Origin: Shewanella holmiensis
GTDB taxonomy: Bacteria > Pseudomonadota > Gammaproteobacteria > Enterobacterales > Shewanellaceae
Reading direction: 5' to 3'
DNA: 64,000 bases
NCBI RefSeq assembly: GCF_025370255.1
Contig: NZ_JAMTCD010000014.1
Span: 1-64,000 of the forward strand
Shown here: piece after piece, positions 13,080 through 23,126 of the stretch
Layout: every line of letters starts with the position of its first letter
How positions within the stretch are numbered: the first letter of the stretch is position 1
Notes under the pieces: generated by a model
What the model saw: only the letters and a program-made list of their open reading frames with translations
Databases searched by the model: none
Told to the model about the DNA's origin: nothing
Program-made: the position numbers and the translations under genes

Positions 13080-13943
13080 TCAGTTAGTCCTTAATCGATT
13101 GATGCAAATATCTCTTTCTGAATAAACCCTTATAAATTGAACAACTAAGGAAAGATCATCGAGACCATCCTCAACTAGACGCTCTATAAATCTGATATTT
13201 AAATCATAGACAAACTCAGAACTGTAGAGCTTTTCGCTTATCGCATACTGAACCGACAAATGCTCTAACTCTTTTAATTGAGAAATTCTATTGCCCACTA
13301 CACGGCAATTCAATTCACTTGCAACTTCTAAAGCAATTTTTCCAACTAGCTTCAAACTCTCTTTATCTATTGCCAAGTTAGCTTCAATCATTGAATGAAC
13401 TAAATCCATTTCAGCCTTTGCGTCTTTGGCAACGTCACTCTCATCAAAGGCATTCATTTTTTCTAGCCTATTATAGATTTCTTTAGCTGAGTCAAAATTC
13501 AAATGAATTATTTGCTCAAGAAAAACGTCATTCAAAAAAGATGGAAGATTAGATTGCAAAATGAGTTCATTACCAACTTCTATTGCTTTTAGATAGCAAC
13601 ATTCGTGCTTCAACAAACTATAAAAATTAGCTTTAGTATAAAAATCTGCATGACTACTTTTTAGTGCTTTTTGATAGCACTTTAATGCTTGCTCACTATT
13701 TCCTTGGATAGAATGCCCCCACCCAAGGACTTCATGCTTTTTGGCATAGGAATCTAACTTCTTGGCTTCGGCACACAGTCGAGCAAACTCAAACTCACTA
13801 AACTTTGAGCCAGAAAGAATCTTGTCTGTAATTGAGTCAAAAAGCCCCTGCGCTTTTGATGCTAATATAGCCAAAGAGTCGTCCCTAAAAATATTTAAAA
13901 AATAGAAAGAATTGATTTGCGAGTAAACTCTCGAAATTATCAT
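13080..13943 (-). CDS. TPR-repeat protein, first gene of a TPR-HEPN pair
   Basis: A 287-residue, all-helical protein without signal or membrane segments. Helical repeats of about 34 residues can be seen, for example EVLGWGHSIQGNSEQALKCY and the next KALKSSHADFYTKANFYSLL. The C-terminal third (QLKELEHLSVQYAISEKLYS) is a separate helical domain. It is directly coupled to the HEPN gene. A TPR protein could serve as the sensor or the neutralising partner of the HEPN protein. I do not recognise the pair as a characterised system. AT-rich, like the rest of this accessory block. Confidence 0.65.
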   Translation of the reverse strand: MIISRVYSQINSFYFLNIFRDDSLAILASKAQGLFDSITDKILSGSKFSEFEFARLCAEAKKLDSYAKKHEVLGWGHSIQGNSEQALKCYQKALKSSHADFYTKANFYSLLKHECCYLKAIEVGNELILQSNLPSFLNDVFLEQIIHLNFDSAKEIYNRLEKMNAFDESDVAKDAKAEMDLVHSMIEANLAIDKESLKLVGKIALEVASELNCRVVGNRISQLKELEHLSVQYAISEKLYSSEFVYDLNIRFIERLVEDGLDDLSLVVQFIRVYSERDICINRLRTN

Positions 13944-14423
13944 CTATATATCATTTACAGGCAAGAAAAAGCCTAAAAACAATACAGGAAATGCATTGTC
14001 TTTAGACACATTCAATCTAAAAAATTGAGGTATCCAAAAGAGAATGAATAGGAATCAGGTACCCAATAGGAATCCGCTAATTTAATTTGCAATTACAAAT
14101 CATATACTTAAAATAAAATCTTACCTATCAAGCATAGGTGCTACGGAAAAAGTGCGATCAAGTTTTGCAGTAGAAGTCATAAAAACCAAACATTATTGCT
14201 GAAGCGAAAATCCGATTTAACCACGAATGATATAACTCAATCGCCATTAAAAATGACACATGTAAAAAATCTTTTGATGCTTGGCCCAAATTATATCATG
14301 TAAGTCTTGGGTTCAGATACCCAAATCCCTTAGGGTGTTCTAGACTATAACTTAGTGATACAGTGATTATTCTTATGCCTCTTTATTGCACCATTGCATT
14401 TTCCCATAAGGAAGTAGTTTTTT
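13944..14423. other. AT-rich spacer between accessory block and core genes
   Basis: 480 bases with no gene. It contains a short inverted repeat TTGGGT/ACCCAA near 14308-14325 and a promoter region for the CheX-like gene. It is a candidate place for the right boundary of the accessory DNA, though no att repeat was identified. Confidence 0.4.
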
Positions 14424-14891
14424 ATGAACGTTGAATTTATTAACCCCTTTCTTGTTTCTTTAGTTAACGTAATATCAACCATGGCCACGATGGATTTAAA
14501 ACCGGGTAAGCCGCAGCTAAAAAATCACGATATAGCAAAGGGTGATGTGTCAGGTTTAATTGGTATGGTCGGTCCAAAAACCAAAGGCTCATTATCAATT
14601 ACCTTTGAAGCACCTCTCATTTTAGAAATTATGCATAAAATGCTGGGTGAAAAACCTAGCAGCATTAATGAAGAAATTACCGATTTGGTTGGTGAGATTA
14701 CTAATATGGTGACGGGTGGTGCAAAAAATCTGCTCAGTGATAAAGGCTACGATTTTGATATGGCTACACCCGTTGTCGTGTCAGGTAAAAACCATACGAT
14801 TTCGCACAAATCCAAAGGGAAAAAAATTCTAATGCCCTTTAGCCACGAACATGGGATGGCTTTTATCGAAATCTGTTTTGAAGACATTTGA
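14424..14891 (+). CDS. CheX-like chemotaxis phosphatase family protein
   Basis: A 155-residue soluble protein of the CheX/CheC type. The family helix with the catalytic Glu-x-x-Asn pair appears as LVGEITNMVTGGAKNLL (about residues 90-106); CheX uses such a pair to remove phosphate from CheY. The preceding LGEKPSSINEEITDLV and the beta strands GSLSITFEAPL and GMAFIEICFEDI agree with the fold. AAGGAAG lies upstream of the ATG. It stands alone, so its response-regulator partner is not evident; a chemoreceptor is encoded at 21215-22834 but is not linked in an operon. Confidence 0.85.
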   Translation: MNVEFINPFLVSLVNVISTMATMDLKPGKPQLKNHDIAKGDVSGLIGMVGPKTKGSLSITFEAPLILEIMHKMLGEKPSSINEEITDLVGEITNMVTGGAKNLLSDKGYDFDMATPVVVSGKNHTISHKSKGKKILMPFSHEHGMAFIEICFEDI

Positions 14892-14917
14892 CGTTCATTG
14901 ACGTGGATCAGCCATGG

Positions 14918-16183
14918 TTAAAATGGCTGATTCACCATCACCCAAAACTCACTGTCTTCTGAGCCAAAAGCTAACTCTGTTCTTACTACAATGTTTTCAA
15001 CCTCAAATCGCACACCCACACCAAAGGTATGATGCATATCTGTATGTAATGCCTGGGCGTCAAATTCATTCGCCACCTTACCGACCTCGGCAAACATGAC
15101 CCACTGCCACCAAGGAATATGGTACAAATTAAAAATTGGCCAATTTTGTAGTGGTTGCCATTGGGGTTTTATGCGGTATTCAAGCGCATAGTTTACAGCG
15201 CTTCTACCTGTAAATGATTTAGACGAATAACCTCTTGAACGGTCATATCCACCTAAATACACTCCTGCAAAACTGGGAGGACGACGGTAATCTTGGGTAG
15301 AATTTTCATAGTCGTTCCAGGTGGGAGTGTCAGCAACAAACACATTTGCAGCAAGCACTTGTTCATCAAACCAACCATTGCCGCCAATATCATAAAAAAG
15401 ACTTTGCTCAAACTCCCACAATGTCCAGTGAGGGTCGTCATCGATGGCTAAACCATGCTTTATTTTAACGCTGGTTTTTCCACCATCTTTACTATCATTT
15501 TGCGCATCACGATTATCCCACTCAAACTTCAGTTCAACCCCTCGAGCCTTATCAGCAAGCTGATCATTGACTGCTAACTTTCGGTGTTGGGTGTAAGGCG
15601 TGATTTTAATGCTACTGACACCGGATGCTAACGGATTCCAGCTAATATCATCGCGACGATCTAACAGAGACTGTTTTGCCCCATTTGCCCCCGTTGCAAT
15701 AGGCAAAATATATTTAAAGTGTAAACGGCTAAATCCTTCATCCCCTTCAGAAATGATTTTCTCCGTTTGATTATTAGAGGTTTCATTAGCATCTAAGAAA
15801 TAAATGCCCTGTTCGTAATGGCCTTGATAGCTTTCAAATGAAAAAAGCCACTGCTCAATGGTGGGAATTTGATAATTATATAGCCCTAAAAAACCTATCC
15901 AACTGTCATTACTACTGTATAAACCTATCCCAAGCGCTGCGGCTTGAGGCTGGCCAGCATGCTTTATAACTGCCGCGCCGCCCATTGCAGTGCTTAAGGT
16001 TTCGGTAGAGAAAATAAACGGTAGCGCAATAAATTCGGCGTCAGGATCTTTATTTTTGCTTAGGGCATCTGTGTGCTGAGTACTTTGCGCTTGTGAAGCA
16101 ATTAGCGGTTCAACAACAGAATTAGCATTGGCATCAACAACCACTAAACAAAATAGCGCGACACTATACAAGCAGTGTTTCAT
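14918..16183 (-). CDS. D15-like outer-membrane beta-barrel protein
   Basis: A 421-residue secreted protein with signal peptide (HCLYSVALFCLVVVDANA). It lacks POTRA domains and resembles the barrel of BamA/TamA-type surface antigens: RGYSSKSFTGRSAVNYALEY and the final strands HHTFGVGVRFEVENIVVRT with C-terminal Phe, the barrel-assembly signal. The ATG at 16183 is chosen because it begins the signal peptide and has GGAG upstream; an earlier start would overlap alr. It ends just after the convergent CheX-like gene. Its passenger or function is unknown; proteins of this type may be small transport barrels. Confidence 0.8.
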   Translation of the reverse strand: MKHCLYSVALFCLVVVDANANSVVEPLIASQAQSTQHTDALSKNKDPDAEFIALPFIFSTETLSTAMGGAAVIKHAGQPQAAALGIGLYSSNDSWIGFLGLYNYQIPTIEQWLFSFESYQGHYEQGIYFLDANETSNNQTEKIISEGDEGFSRLHFKYILPIATGANGAKQSLLDRRDDISWNPLASGVSSIKITPYTQHRKLAVNDQLADKARGVELKFEWDNRDAQNDSKDGGKTSVKIKHGLAIDDDPHWTLWEFEQSLFYDIGGNGWFDEQVLAANVFVADTPTWNDYENSTQDYRRPPSFAGVYLGGYDRSRGYSSKSFTGRSAVNYALEYRIKPQWQPLQNWPIFNLYHIPWWQWVMFAEVGKVANEFDAQALHTDMHHTFGVGVRFEVENIVVRTELAFGSEDSEFWVMVNQPF

Positions 16184-16202
16184 TATCTCATCTCCGCAAA
16201 CT

Positions 16203-17294
16203 TTACGATAAAAGTTCAACCACAACTCTTGGAGTTAACTTGGTCACTAACTCATAAGCTATAGTGCCAATATGTTCAGCAACTTCTTCTACAGCCAGAT
16301 CTTTCCCCCAAAGTTGAACACTGTCACCGACGTTATCGGTCGCATCTTTGCCTAAATCCACAGTCAACATGTCCATAGAAACACGCCCAACGATTGGCAC
16401 TCTTCGCCCGTTGATTAATACTGGTGTGCCTTCAGGAGCATTACGCGGATAACCATCGCCATACCCTATGGCAACAACGCCAAGTAAGGTATCTTCTTTG
16501 GCTTGCCAGTAAGCACCATAACCCACGGTGCCTCCTGCTTTATGCTCGCGAACTGCAATAAGATTAGATACCAGTTCCATTGCTGGAATAAGTTGGTGAT
16601 TGACCCCTTTATCGCCTACAACGGGAGATACGCCATAAAGTGCAATGCCTGGTCGTATCCAGTCGGCTTGGCTATGGGGCCAGAACAAGGTTGCGGCTGA
16701 ATTGGCTAGGGTGCGTTCGCCATCTAATCCTTTAATAAGATCTTCGAATGCTTGTATTTGCTTTTGAGTTAATGGATTTTGCGGTTCATCAGCACAGGCA
16801 AAATGGGTCATTAAATTAATGGGTTTAGCCACAGATGGGCAAGACATTAGTCGCTGATAAACATCCGCAAACTGTGTCAAACTGAACCCTAAACGGTGCA
16901 TGCCTGAATCCACTTTAAGCCAAACTTTCACAGGCTTTGATAAGCTGGACTTTTCTAACATTTCAATTTGTGATTCGTGATGCACGACCGTTTCAATATC
17001 GTGCGCCACAATAAGCGGTAAATCAGAGGCGCGGAAAAAACCTTCAAGCAATAATAAACGGCCTTTCACGCCACCATCTCGCAGTTCTAATGCTTCTTCA
17101 AAACGTGCTAACCCAAAACCATCAGCCCCGCCAGAATAATTGCCAACACATTGGGCAACATTCAATAGACCATGGCCATAGCCGTTAGCTTTGACTACCG
17201 CCATAATTTGACTATGAGGTGCGATTTCACGCAATCTGGCAAGATTGTGCTGTAAGGCATGACGACTGATTTCTGCGCGAGGAAAAGGTTTCAA
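16203..17294 (-). CDS. alr: Alanine racemase
   Basis: PLP-dependent enzyme of 363 residues converting L- to D-alanine for peptidoglycan. Lys35 in [12 protein letters not shown] forms the Schiff base, and the second catalytic base is the Tyr of VGYGAYW near residue 257. The usual fold, an N-terminal TIM barrel ([10 protein letters not shown]) and C-terminal beta domain ([19 protein letters not shown]), is complete. It lies 85 bases after dnaB on the same strand, the dnaB-alr order common in gammaproteobacteria, and slightly overlaps the untranslated start region of the D15-like gene. Confidence 0.98.
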   Translation of the reverse strand: MKPFPRAEISRHALQHNLARLREIAPHSQIMAVVKANGYGHGLLNVAQCVGNYSGGADGFGLARFEEALELRDGGVKGRLLLLEGFFRASDLPLIVAHDIETVVHHESQIEMLEKSSLSKPVKVWLKVDSGMHRLGFSLTQFADVYQRLMSCPSVAKPINLMTHFACADEPQNPLTQKQIQAFEDLIKGLDGERTLANSAATLFWPHSQADWIRPGIALYGVSPVVGDKGVNHQLIPAMELVSNLIAVREHKAGGTVGYGAYWQAKEDTLLGVVAIGYGDGYPRNAPEGTPVLINGRRVPIVGRVSMDMLTVDLGKDATDNVGDSVQLWGKDLAVEEVAEHIGTIAYELVTKLTPRVVVELLS

Positions 17295-17379
17295 AAATAT
17301 AGCCTTATAAAAGCAAAGAATGGCCGCAAAGCTAAGCCATTGTTAATTCTGTTTGTGTTATCAATTCAATACTACTGGG

Positions 17380-18795
17380 TTAATCTTCTTCGAATTGCGG
17401 CCCAGCATAGTTATCAAATCGCGAGAAGTGCCCCTGGAACGCCAATTTAACTCGTCCGATGGGACCGTTACGCTGTTTACCAATAATGATCTCAGCCGTA
17501 CCTTTGTCTTCAGAATCATCATGATAAACCTCATCACGATAAATAAACATGATGAGGTCAGCATCCTGCTCAATCGCGCCCGACTCACGTAAGTCTGAGT
17601 TAATTGGACGCTTATCTGCTCGTTGCTCCAAAGAACGGTTAAGCTGAGATAATGCCACAACGGGGATTTCCAACTCTTTGGCTAAGGCTTTTAATGAACG
17701 AGAAATTTCTGAAATTTCTAAGGTACGATTGTCTTTTAACGCTGGCACCTGCATTAGCTGCAAGTAATCGATCATGATCATGGATAAACCGCCGTATTCA
17801 CGCGCAATACGTCTGGCTCGGCTGCGCACTTCTGTAGGCGTCAAACCAGAGCTATCATCGATGTACATTTTGCCTTGTTCAAGCATAATCCCCATGGTTG
17901 AAGACACACGGGCCCAATCTTCATCATCCAATTGCCCGGTACGAATTTTGGTTTGATCAACCCGGCCTAACGAGGCCAGCATACGCATCATAATTTGTTC
18001 AGACGGCATCTCTAAACTGAAGATTAATACTGGCTTATCTTCATTCATTGCCGCTTGTTCACACAGGTTCATCGCAAAGGTAGTTTTACCCATAGACGGA
18101 CGCGCAGCAACAATCACTAAATCTCCGGATTGAAATCCAGAGGTCATTTTATCAAGATCAGCAAAACCACTGGAAACCCCTGTCACCCCATTATGTGGGT
18201 TATTGTATAGCTGCTCAATTCTATCAACAGTTTTTTCAAGAATCGATTTAATCCCTTCAGGACCTTCACTTGAATTGGCTCGTGATTCAGCAATTTTAAA
18301 TACTTTGCTTTCAGCTAGATCTAGCAGTTGGCTAGAGTCTCGCCCTTCTGGGTTATAACCTGCATCAGCAATTTCGTGGGCAACACCAATCATGTCTCTT
18401 ACAACGGCGCGTTCACGCACAATTTGAGCGTACGACAGAATGTTACCGGCACTGGGAGTATTTTTAGCAATTTCACCGAGATAAGAAAAACCACCTGCAT
18501 CATCAAGTTGATCTTCAATTTCTAACTGTTCAGATACCGTAATTAAATCAATAGGCTGGCCACGCTCCATTAAGCGTTGCATAGCCTGAAAAATCATACG
18601 ATGAGAACGTGAATAAAAGTCTTCTGCGACAACCGCTTCAGCAACGCGATCCCAGGCTTCCGCATCGAGCATAAGCCCCCCCAATACAGACTGTTCAGCC
18701 TCTATCGAATGAGGGGGTAACTTTAATGCATTGACTTCGGCATCTTTCTGCCTATTTCTAGCCTTAAATACGGTTGATTGTTGCGACATTGACAC
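17380..18795 (-). CDS. dnaB: Replicative DNA helicase DnaB
   Basis: Hexameric 5'-3' helicase of the replication fork, 471 residues. The N-terminal helical domain (PHSIEAEQSVLGGLMLD) is followed by the RecA-like domain with Walker A ARPSMGKTT near residue 230, a MIMIDYLQLMQV Walker B and the DLRESGAIEQDAD loop, ending QGHFSRFDNY. Length equals the family norm. It is the expected host target of the lambda P-like loader at 1536-2198. Promoter and start lie in a 121-bp divergent interval shared with the S46 peptidase. Confidence 0.98.
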   Translation of the reverse strand: MSMSQQSTVFKARNRQKDAEVNALKLPPHSIEAEQSVLGGLMLDAEAWDRVAEAVVAEDFYSRSHRMIFQAMQRLMERGQPIDLITVSEQLEIEDQLDDAGGFSYLGEIAKNTPSAGNILSYAQIVRERAVVRDMIGVAHEIADAGYNPEGRDSSQLLDLAESKVFKIAESRANSSEGPEGIKSILEKTVDRIEQLYNNPHNGVTGVSSGFADLDKMTSGFQSGDLVIVAARPSMGKTTFAMNLCEQAAMNEDKPVLIFSLEMPSEQIMMRMLASLGRVDQTKIRTGQLDDEDWARVSSTMGIMLEQGKMYIDDSSGLTPTEVRSRARRIAREYGGLSMIMIDYLQLMQVPALKDNRTLEISEISRSLKALAKELEIPVVALSQLNRSLEQRADKRPINSDLRESGAIEQDADLIMFIYRDEVYHDDSEDKGTAEIIIGKQRNGPIGRVKLAFQGHFSRFDNYAGPQFEED

Positions 18796-18916
18796 TCCAA
18801 GTTTCCAACGACTTTAAAAAATATGGTATAACACCGTGGTCGAATTTAGCTAAGGTAATATTACCCTAGCGGCGATGCTAAAAATACGGAAAAAATAAAA
18901 TACATAAGGATAAAAC

Positions 18917-21118
18917 ATGCGTATTACATTGATAGCAGCCCTAGTGTTGTCATCGGGTTTTGCTTACGCCGATGAAGGCCAGTGGCAACCCTATCAGATG
19001 CCTTCGATTGCCGATAAACTGACTGAGCGCGGTATTGAAATTCCCGCTAAACAACTAGCAGATTTAGGCCAATACCCCATGAATGCCGTGGTTAGTCTGG
19101 GCTATTGTACCGCCAGTTTCGTATCTCCCCAAGGTCTAGTTGTCACAAATCATCATTGCGCCTATCGTGGCATTCAATATAACAGCAAAAAAGAACATAA
19201 TTACCTGGCCGATGGTTTTCTTGCCAAAAAAATGGCCGATGAACCGTCAGCGGGTCCAAACGAACGTTTATACATCACTGAAAATGTCAAAAATGTCACT
19301 GAACAGGTTACTGCTAATTTAAGTGATGAGCCGCTGACCCGTTATGAACAGATCCAAACCAACAGCAAAGCGTTAATTAAAGAGTGTGAAGCGGACGATA
19401 ACTACCGATGCTCGGTAAACAGTTACCACAATGGCTTAGAGTATTATCTAATTAAGCAGCTGATCATTCGTGATGTGCGCTTGGTATATGCACCACCTGA
19501 AAGTGTCGGTGGCTATGGTGGTGATATTGATAACTATGAGTATCCGCGTCATTCAGGTGACTTTACCTTTTTACGCGCATATGTAGGTAAAGATGGTAAG
19601 CCTGCAGTGTATTCTGAAGATAATGTGCCTTTTACCCCAAAAAGTTATTTAAAAATCAATGCTGATGGCGTTAAAGCAGGTGATGGCGTATTTGCCGCAG
19701 GTTACCCAGGTTCAACAAGTCGTTATAACTTAACCAGTGAACTAAAGTTTGCCAGTGAATGGTTGTACCCAACGTATGCCGCTCGCTATCAATTACAAAT
19801 TGACACCATTACCCAAATGGGCGAAACAGATAGAGATATTGCCATTAAGTACGCAGGCACTATCGCTTCAATGTCAAATCGTATGAAAAAGCTCAACGGC
19901 CTATTAGACGGTTTTAAAGCTACCGATATTGTTGGGATTAAGCAAAGCCGCGAAGATGACTTTCTTGCTTGGCTGAAACAAGATAAAGCGGCTAACCCAA
20001 AGTTAATTGCTGAGCTTGAAACCTTATTGGCTGAGCAACAAAAGCAAACTCAAACCAATTACTACTTTGAAAACGCGCAATCAAGCACCCTTCTATCTAC
20101 CGCTAAAAAGCTTTATCGTTTAGCACAAGAAAAGCAAAAACCGGATGCCGAACGTGAGTCTGGCTACCAAGAGCGTGACATGAAGATGTTCCGCGCAGAA
20201 CTCGAACGTATCGACTCTAGCTTTGCTGTTGAAGTAGATAAAACCTTATGGTTACAGGACTTAAATGCTTATATTGGTCAGCCATTAAAAGTAAAAGTGT
20301 TTGATAATGCGTTAGAACATGCCAACAACCATAAAGAGTTTATTGCTAAAGTTGATGGCATGTATGCATTAACAGAACTCACTGATCAGGCAACGCGTTT
20401 GGCTTGGATGGATAAGTCTGTTGAAGCGTTTGAAACCAGTAGCGATCCGTTTATTCGTTTAGCGGTTGATGTTCATGCAACTAACATGGACCTTGAAAAA
20501 GCCAGTAAGCTATTAGATGGTAAGCTATCCAAAGCGCGTCCAAAGTATATGGAAGCCGTGATTGCTTATTACAAAGCAAACAACTGGCCAGTATATCCTG
20601 ATGCAAACCGTACATTACGTATTACTTACGGCATGGTGGATGGTTACCAATCTAAAGATGCGTTATACAAACAGCCTTTTACCCGTCTTGAAGGCATAGC
20701 GGCAAAACATACAGGTGAAGAGCCTTATAATGCGCCAGCTAAATTGTTAGCCGCTATCGCAACCAATGATTACGGTAAGCATACTATTCAGTCAGTGTAT
20801 AACGATCCGCGCTCTTGGATGTGTAAGCTAGTGTCGTGTGTTGAGACTAAAAATGATTTTAACTCTGTTCCGGTTAACTTCTTATCTAGTGTTGACACCA
20901 CAGGCGGTAATTCAGGTTCTCCCGTCTTTAACGGCAGAGGCGAATTAGTTGGATTAAATTTTGATTCAACTTACGAAGCAATTACAAAAGATTGGTTCTT
21001 CAACCCTATCATTACCCGTGCAGTGCATGTTGATATTCGCTACATTTTGTGGATGATGGATCAAGTTGATCATGCTGATAATTTAATAAAAGAATTAGAT
21101 TTAGTGCGTAACCCTTAA
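18917..21118 (+). CDS. S46-family dipeptidyl peptidase (DPP7/DPP11 type), exported
   Basis: Periplasmic serine peptidase of 733 residues that removes dipeptides from peptide N-termini. The signal peptide (ITLIAALVLSSGFAYA) precedes the S46 catalytic domain: His in VVTNHHCAYRG, a DNYEYPRHSGDF Asp region, and Ser in TTGGNSGSPVFNGRG near residue 660. A helical domain separates His and Ser halves, as in the family. In DPP7 a Gly and in DPP11 an Arg defines acidic or hydrophobic preference just after GLNFD; here the residue is Ser (GLNFDSTYE), so specificity is not predictable. It is followed by a bidirectional terminator. Confidence 0.92.
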   Translation: MRITLIAALVLSSGFAYADEGQWQPYQMPSIADKLTERGIEIPAKQLADLGQYPMNAVVSLGYCTASFVSPQGLVVTNHHCAYRGIQYNSKKEHNYLADGFLAKKMADEPSAGPNERLYITENVKNVTEQVTANLSDEPLTRYEQIQTNSKALIKECEADDNYRCSVNSYHNGLEYYLIKQLIIRDVRLVYAPPESVGGYGGDIDNYEYPRHSGDFTFLRAYVGKDGKPAVYSEDNVPFTPKSYLKINADGVKAGDGVFAAGYPGSTSRYNLTSELKFASEWLYPTYAARYQLQIDTITQMGETDRDIAIKYAGTIASMSNRMKKLNGLLDGFKATDIVGIKQSREDDFLAWLKQDKAANPKLIAELETLLAEQQKQTQTNYYFENAQSSTLLSTAKKLYRLAQEKQKPDAERESGYQERDMKMFRAELERIDSSFAVEVDKTLWLQDLNAYIGQPLKVKVFDNALEHANNHKEFIAKVDGMYALTELTDQATRLAWMDKSVEAFETSSDPFIRLAVDVHATNMDLEKASKLLDGKLSKARPKYMEAVIAYYKANNWPVYPDANRTLRITYGMVDGYQSKDALYKQPFTRLEGIAAKHTGEEPYNAPAKLLAAIATNDYGKHTIQSVYNDPRSWMCKLVSCVETKNDFNSVPVNFLSSVDTTGGNSGSPVFNGRGELVGLNFDSTYEAITKDWFFNPIITRAVHVDIRYILWMMDQVDHADNLIKELDLVRNP

Positions 21119-21134
21119 TCCTAGATGATATCTA

Positions 21135-21168
21135 AAAAAATGGCGCTCATATGAGCGCCATTTTTATT
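21135..21168. terminator. Bidirectional terminator after the S46 peptidase and chemoreceptor genes
   Basis: Palindrome ATGGCGCTCAT/ATGAGCGCCAT with A and T runs on both sides, between two convergent genes. Confidence 0.85.
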
Positions 21169-21214
21169 AGTTCCGCATACCCGTTTAAGCTAAACCTGCA
21201 TGGGTACCTTTAAT

Positions 21215-22834
21215 CTAGAGTTTAAACTGAGATGTGGCATTTTTTAGTTGAATAGCGAAGTCATCTAAACCCTGAGAGATATTATGCACTTCCGCTAAAA
21301 TACTTAATGAATGCTCAAAAGATTCATTCATCTCAATCACATTGCCCCCTACTTGCTCCGCCACCACAGACTGTTGATCCGTTGCTGACGCAATATGGGT
21401 ATTCATGCTGTTAATGCTAACAATTTTCGCTTGAATCGACTTCAACGCATCACCAGTATCTTTCGCATATCGCTCGTTATCTGATGATTTGGTGATCGCC
21501 GCCCCCATAGTGGTCACTGATGACTCTGCCGCACCTTTGAGCCTTTCCAATACACCACGAATTTCTTTGGTCGCATCGGCAGTTTTAGATGCGAGTGCAC
21601 GCACTTCATCAGCCACTACTGCAAAGCCTCTACCTTGCTCACCAGCACGAGCCGCCTCAATGGCAGCATTTAACGCGAGCAAGTTGGTCTGTTCTGCAAT
21701 TGACGTAATCACATTTAAAATAGAACCCACACTTTCGGTATCTCGTGCTAATTCGTTAATAGAATTTGACGCAAGTTCAATACCCTTATTTAAATCTTGG
21801 GAGATATTAATGGTGCGCTGCACAACCGCTAAGCCTGCGGTAGCTTCACGCTCTGCTTCTTGTGCCGCTTCAGCAGCTTGCTGAGCACTGAGTGAAATAT
21901 TATTAACAGAGTGACGCATCTCTTCCATTGACACATGCACAGTGCGAGCATCTTGGCTTTGTTGTTGCGTCGCCTTAGTCGCTAACGACATTTTATCTTT
22001 CAGCGATTTAGCACTTTCTAACAACGGATTAGTTACACTAACAACGCCTTGAATCGAATCGGCTAATAAACGCAAAAAACGGTTGAAGTTACTTGATACT
22101 TGACCAAGTTCATCTGTGCCATTCACGTTCAATTGATGACGTAAATTACCTTTACCATCAGCAAGCTCACCTAATGAATTAGCAACATCTTTGGCTGAGC
22201 CACTAATTGAACGCGCAATCGAAATAGTCGCAATAGCCATAATGATAAGTAACGCAATACCAATGCCTAACGTGAGGTATAAGCTTTGTTCAGAGCGATT
22301 ACTTGCCTCGGCAAGTGTTGATGAAAACTCATCAACTTTATCAACTTTATATTGGTTAATACCGTTGGTTAATGTATCAAATACGGCTGATTTTTTTTGA
22401 CTAATTTGGCCAACCTGACTCATATCGATACTGCCATCTAACATACCTCTGGCAAGATCGGAGGTCATATCATTGTATTCTTTTAAGGCGCGGTTCAAGG
22501 TTGATAATGCTTGGGATTGATTATTATCAATGACGCTTAATTTATTCAGATTGCTATCTAAAGACTTAAACACTTTACTGGCATTAGTCAGTAAATCTTC
22601 ATCAGCAAATGACACTGACTGGGTATATAGCTCGTCAAGCCGTTGAACAAAAATTACGTTCTGATTGGCAAGCTCTACACGTTCACTCACTTTACTTTGC
22701 ATAAAGTTCATCGTGTCACGGTTTTTGTTTATCGCGACTATGCTGATGGCTAAGTTGACGGTAAAAATGACCACAGATAATACAAAAATTAATCCCACTT
22801 TCTTGAAAATGGACATGTTATTAAACCAATTCAT
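21215..22834 (-). CDS. Methyl-accepting chemotaxis protein
   Basis: A 539-residue chemoreceptor. It has a first membrane helix ([20 protein letters not shown]), a periplasmic four-helix-type sensor (about 40-190), a second membrane helix ([20 protein letters not shown]), a HAMP domain and the long cytoplasmic signalling coiled coil whose tip reads [20 protein letters not shown]. The ATG at 22834 has GGGGG in front; a start 20 codons upstream is in frame but has no better site. It signals through CheA and CheW, which are not in this window. No ligand can be predicted. Confidence 0.95.
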   Translation of the reverse strand: MNWFNNMSIFKKVGLIFVLSVVIFTVNLAISIVAINKNRDTMNFMQSKVSERVELANQNVIFVQRLDELYTQSVSFADEDLLTNASKVFKSLDSNLNKLSVIDNNQSQALSTLNRALKEYNDMTSDLARGMLDGSIDMSQVGQISQKKSAVFDTLTNGINQYKVDKVDEFSSTLAEASNRSEQSLYLTLGIGIALLIIMAIATISIARSISGSAKDVANSLGELADGKGNLRHQLNVNGTDELGQVSSNFNRFLRLLADSIQGVVSVTNPLLESAKSLKDKMSLATKATQQQSQDARTVHVSMEEMRHSVNNISLSAQQAAEAAQEAEREATAGLAVVQRTINISQDLNKGIELASNSINELARDTESVGSILNVITSIAEQTNLLALNAAIEAARAGEQGRGFAVVADEVRALASKTADATKEIRGVLERLKGAAESSVTTMGAAITKSSDNERYAKDTGDALKSIQAKIVSINSMNTHIASATDQQSVVAEQVGGNVIEMNESFEHSLSILAEVHNISQGLDDFAIQLKNATSQFKL

Positions 22835-23126
22835 ACTTCGCCCCCAAGCGATGCTAACAAGTGGTGAACCTAATAAAGATTCTAACCGTGTCAAAAATTG
22901 AACTTATCTCGTTCCATGAGAGGCTGTTACTTTGATTTTATAGTTGTGGCACACATAAAAAACGTCGATATCTGTATATCATAGTCAACAGACACAGTGT
23001 TGATGAGAAAAACGATAAATAATCGTTCTTTAACTTCAATTTTTTACCATGACTCTTTTTTATCGGCAATTATGACATAAACTAAACTAAATAATTGAAA
23101 CTTCTGATTATCTTAAATGAGCCGAC

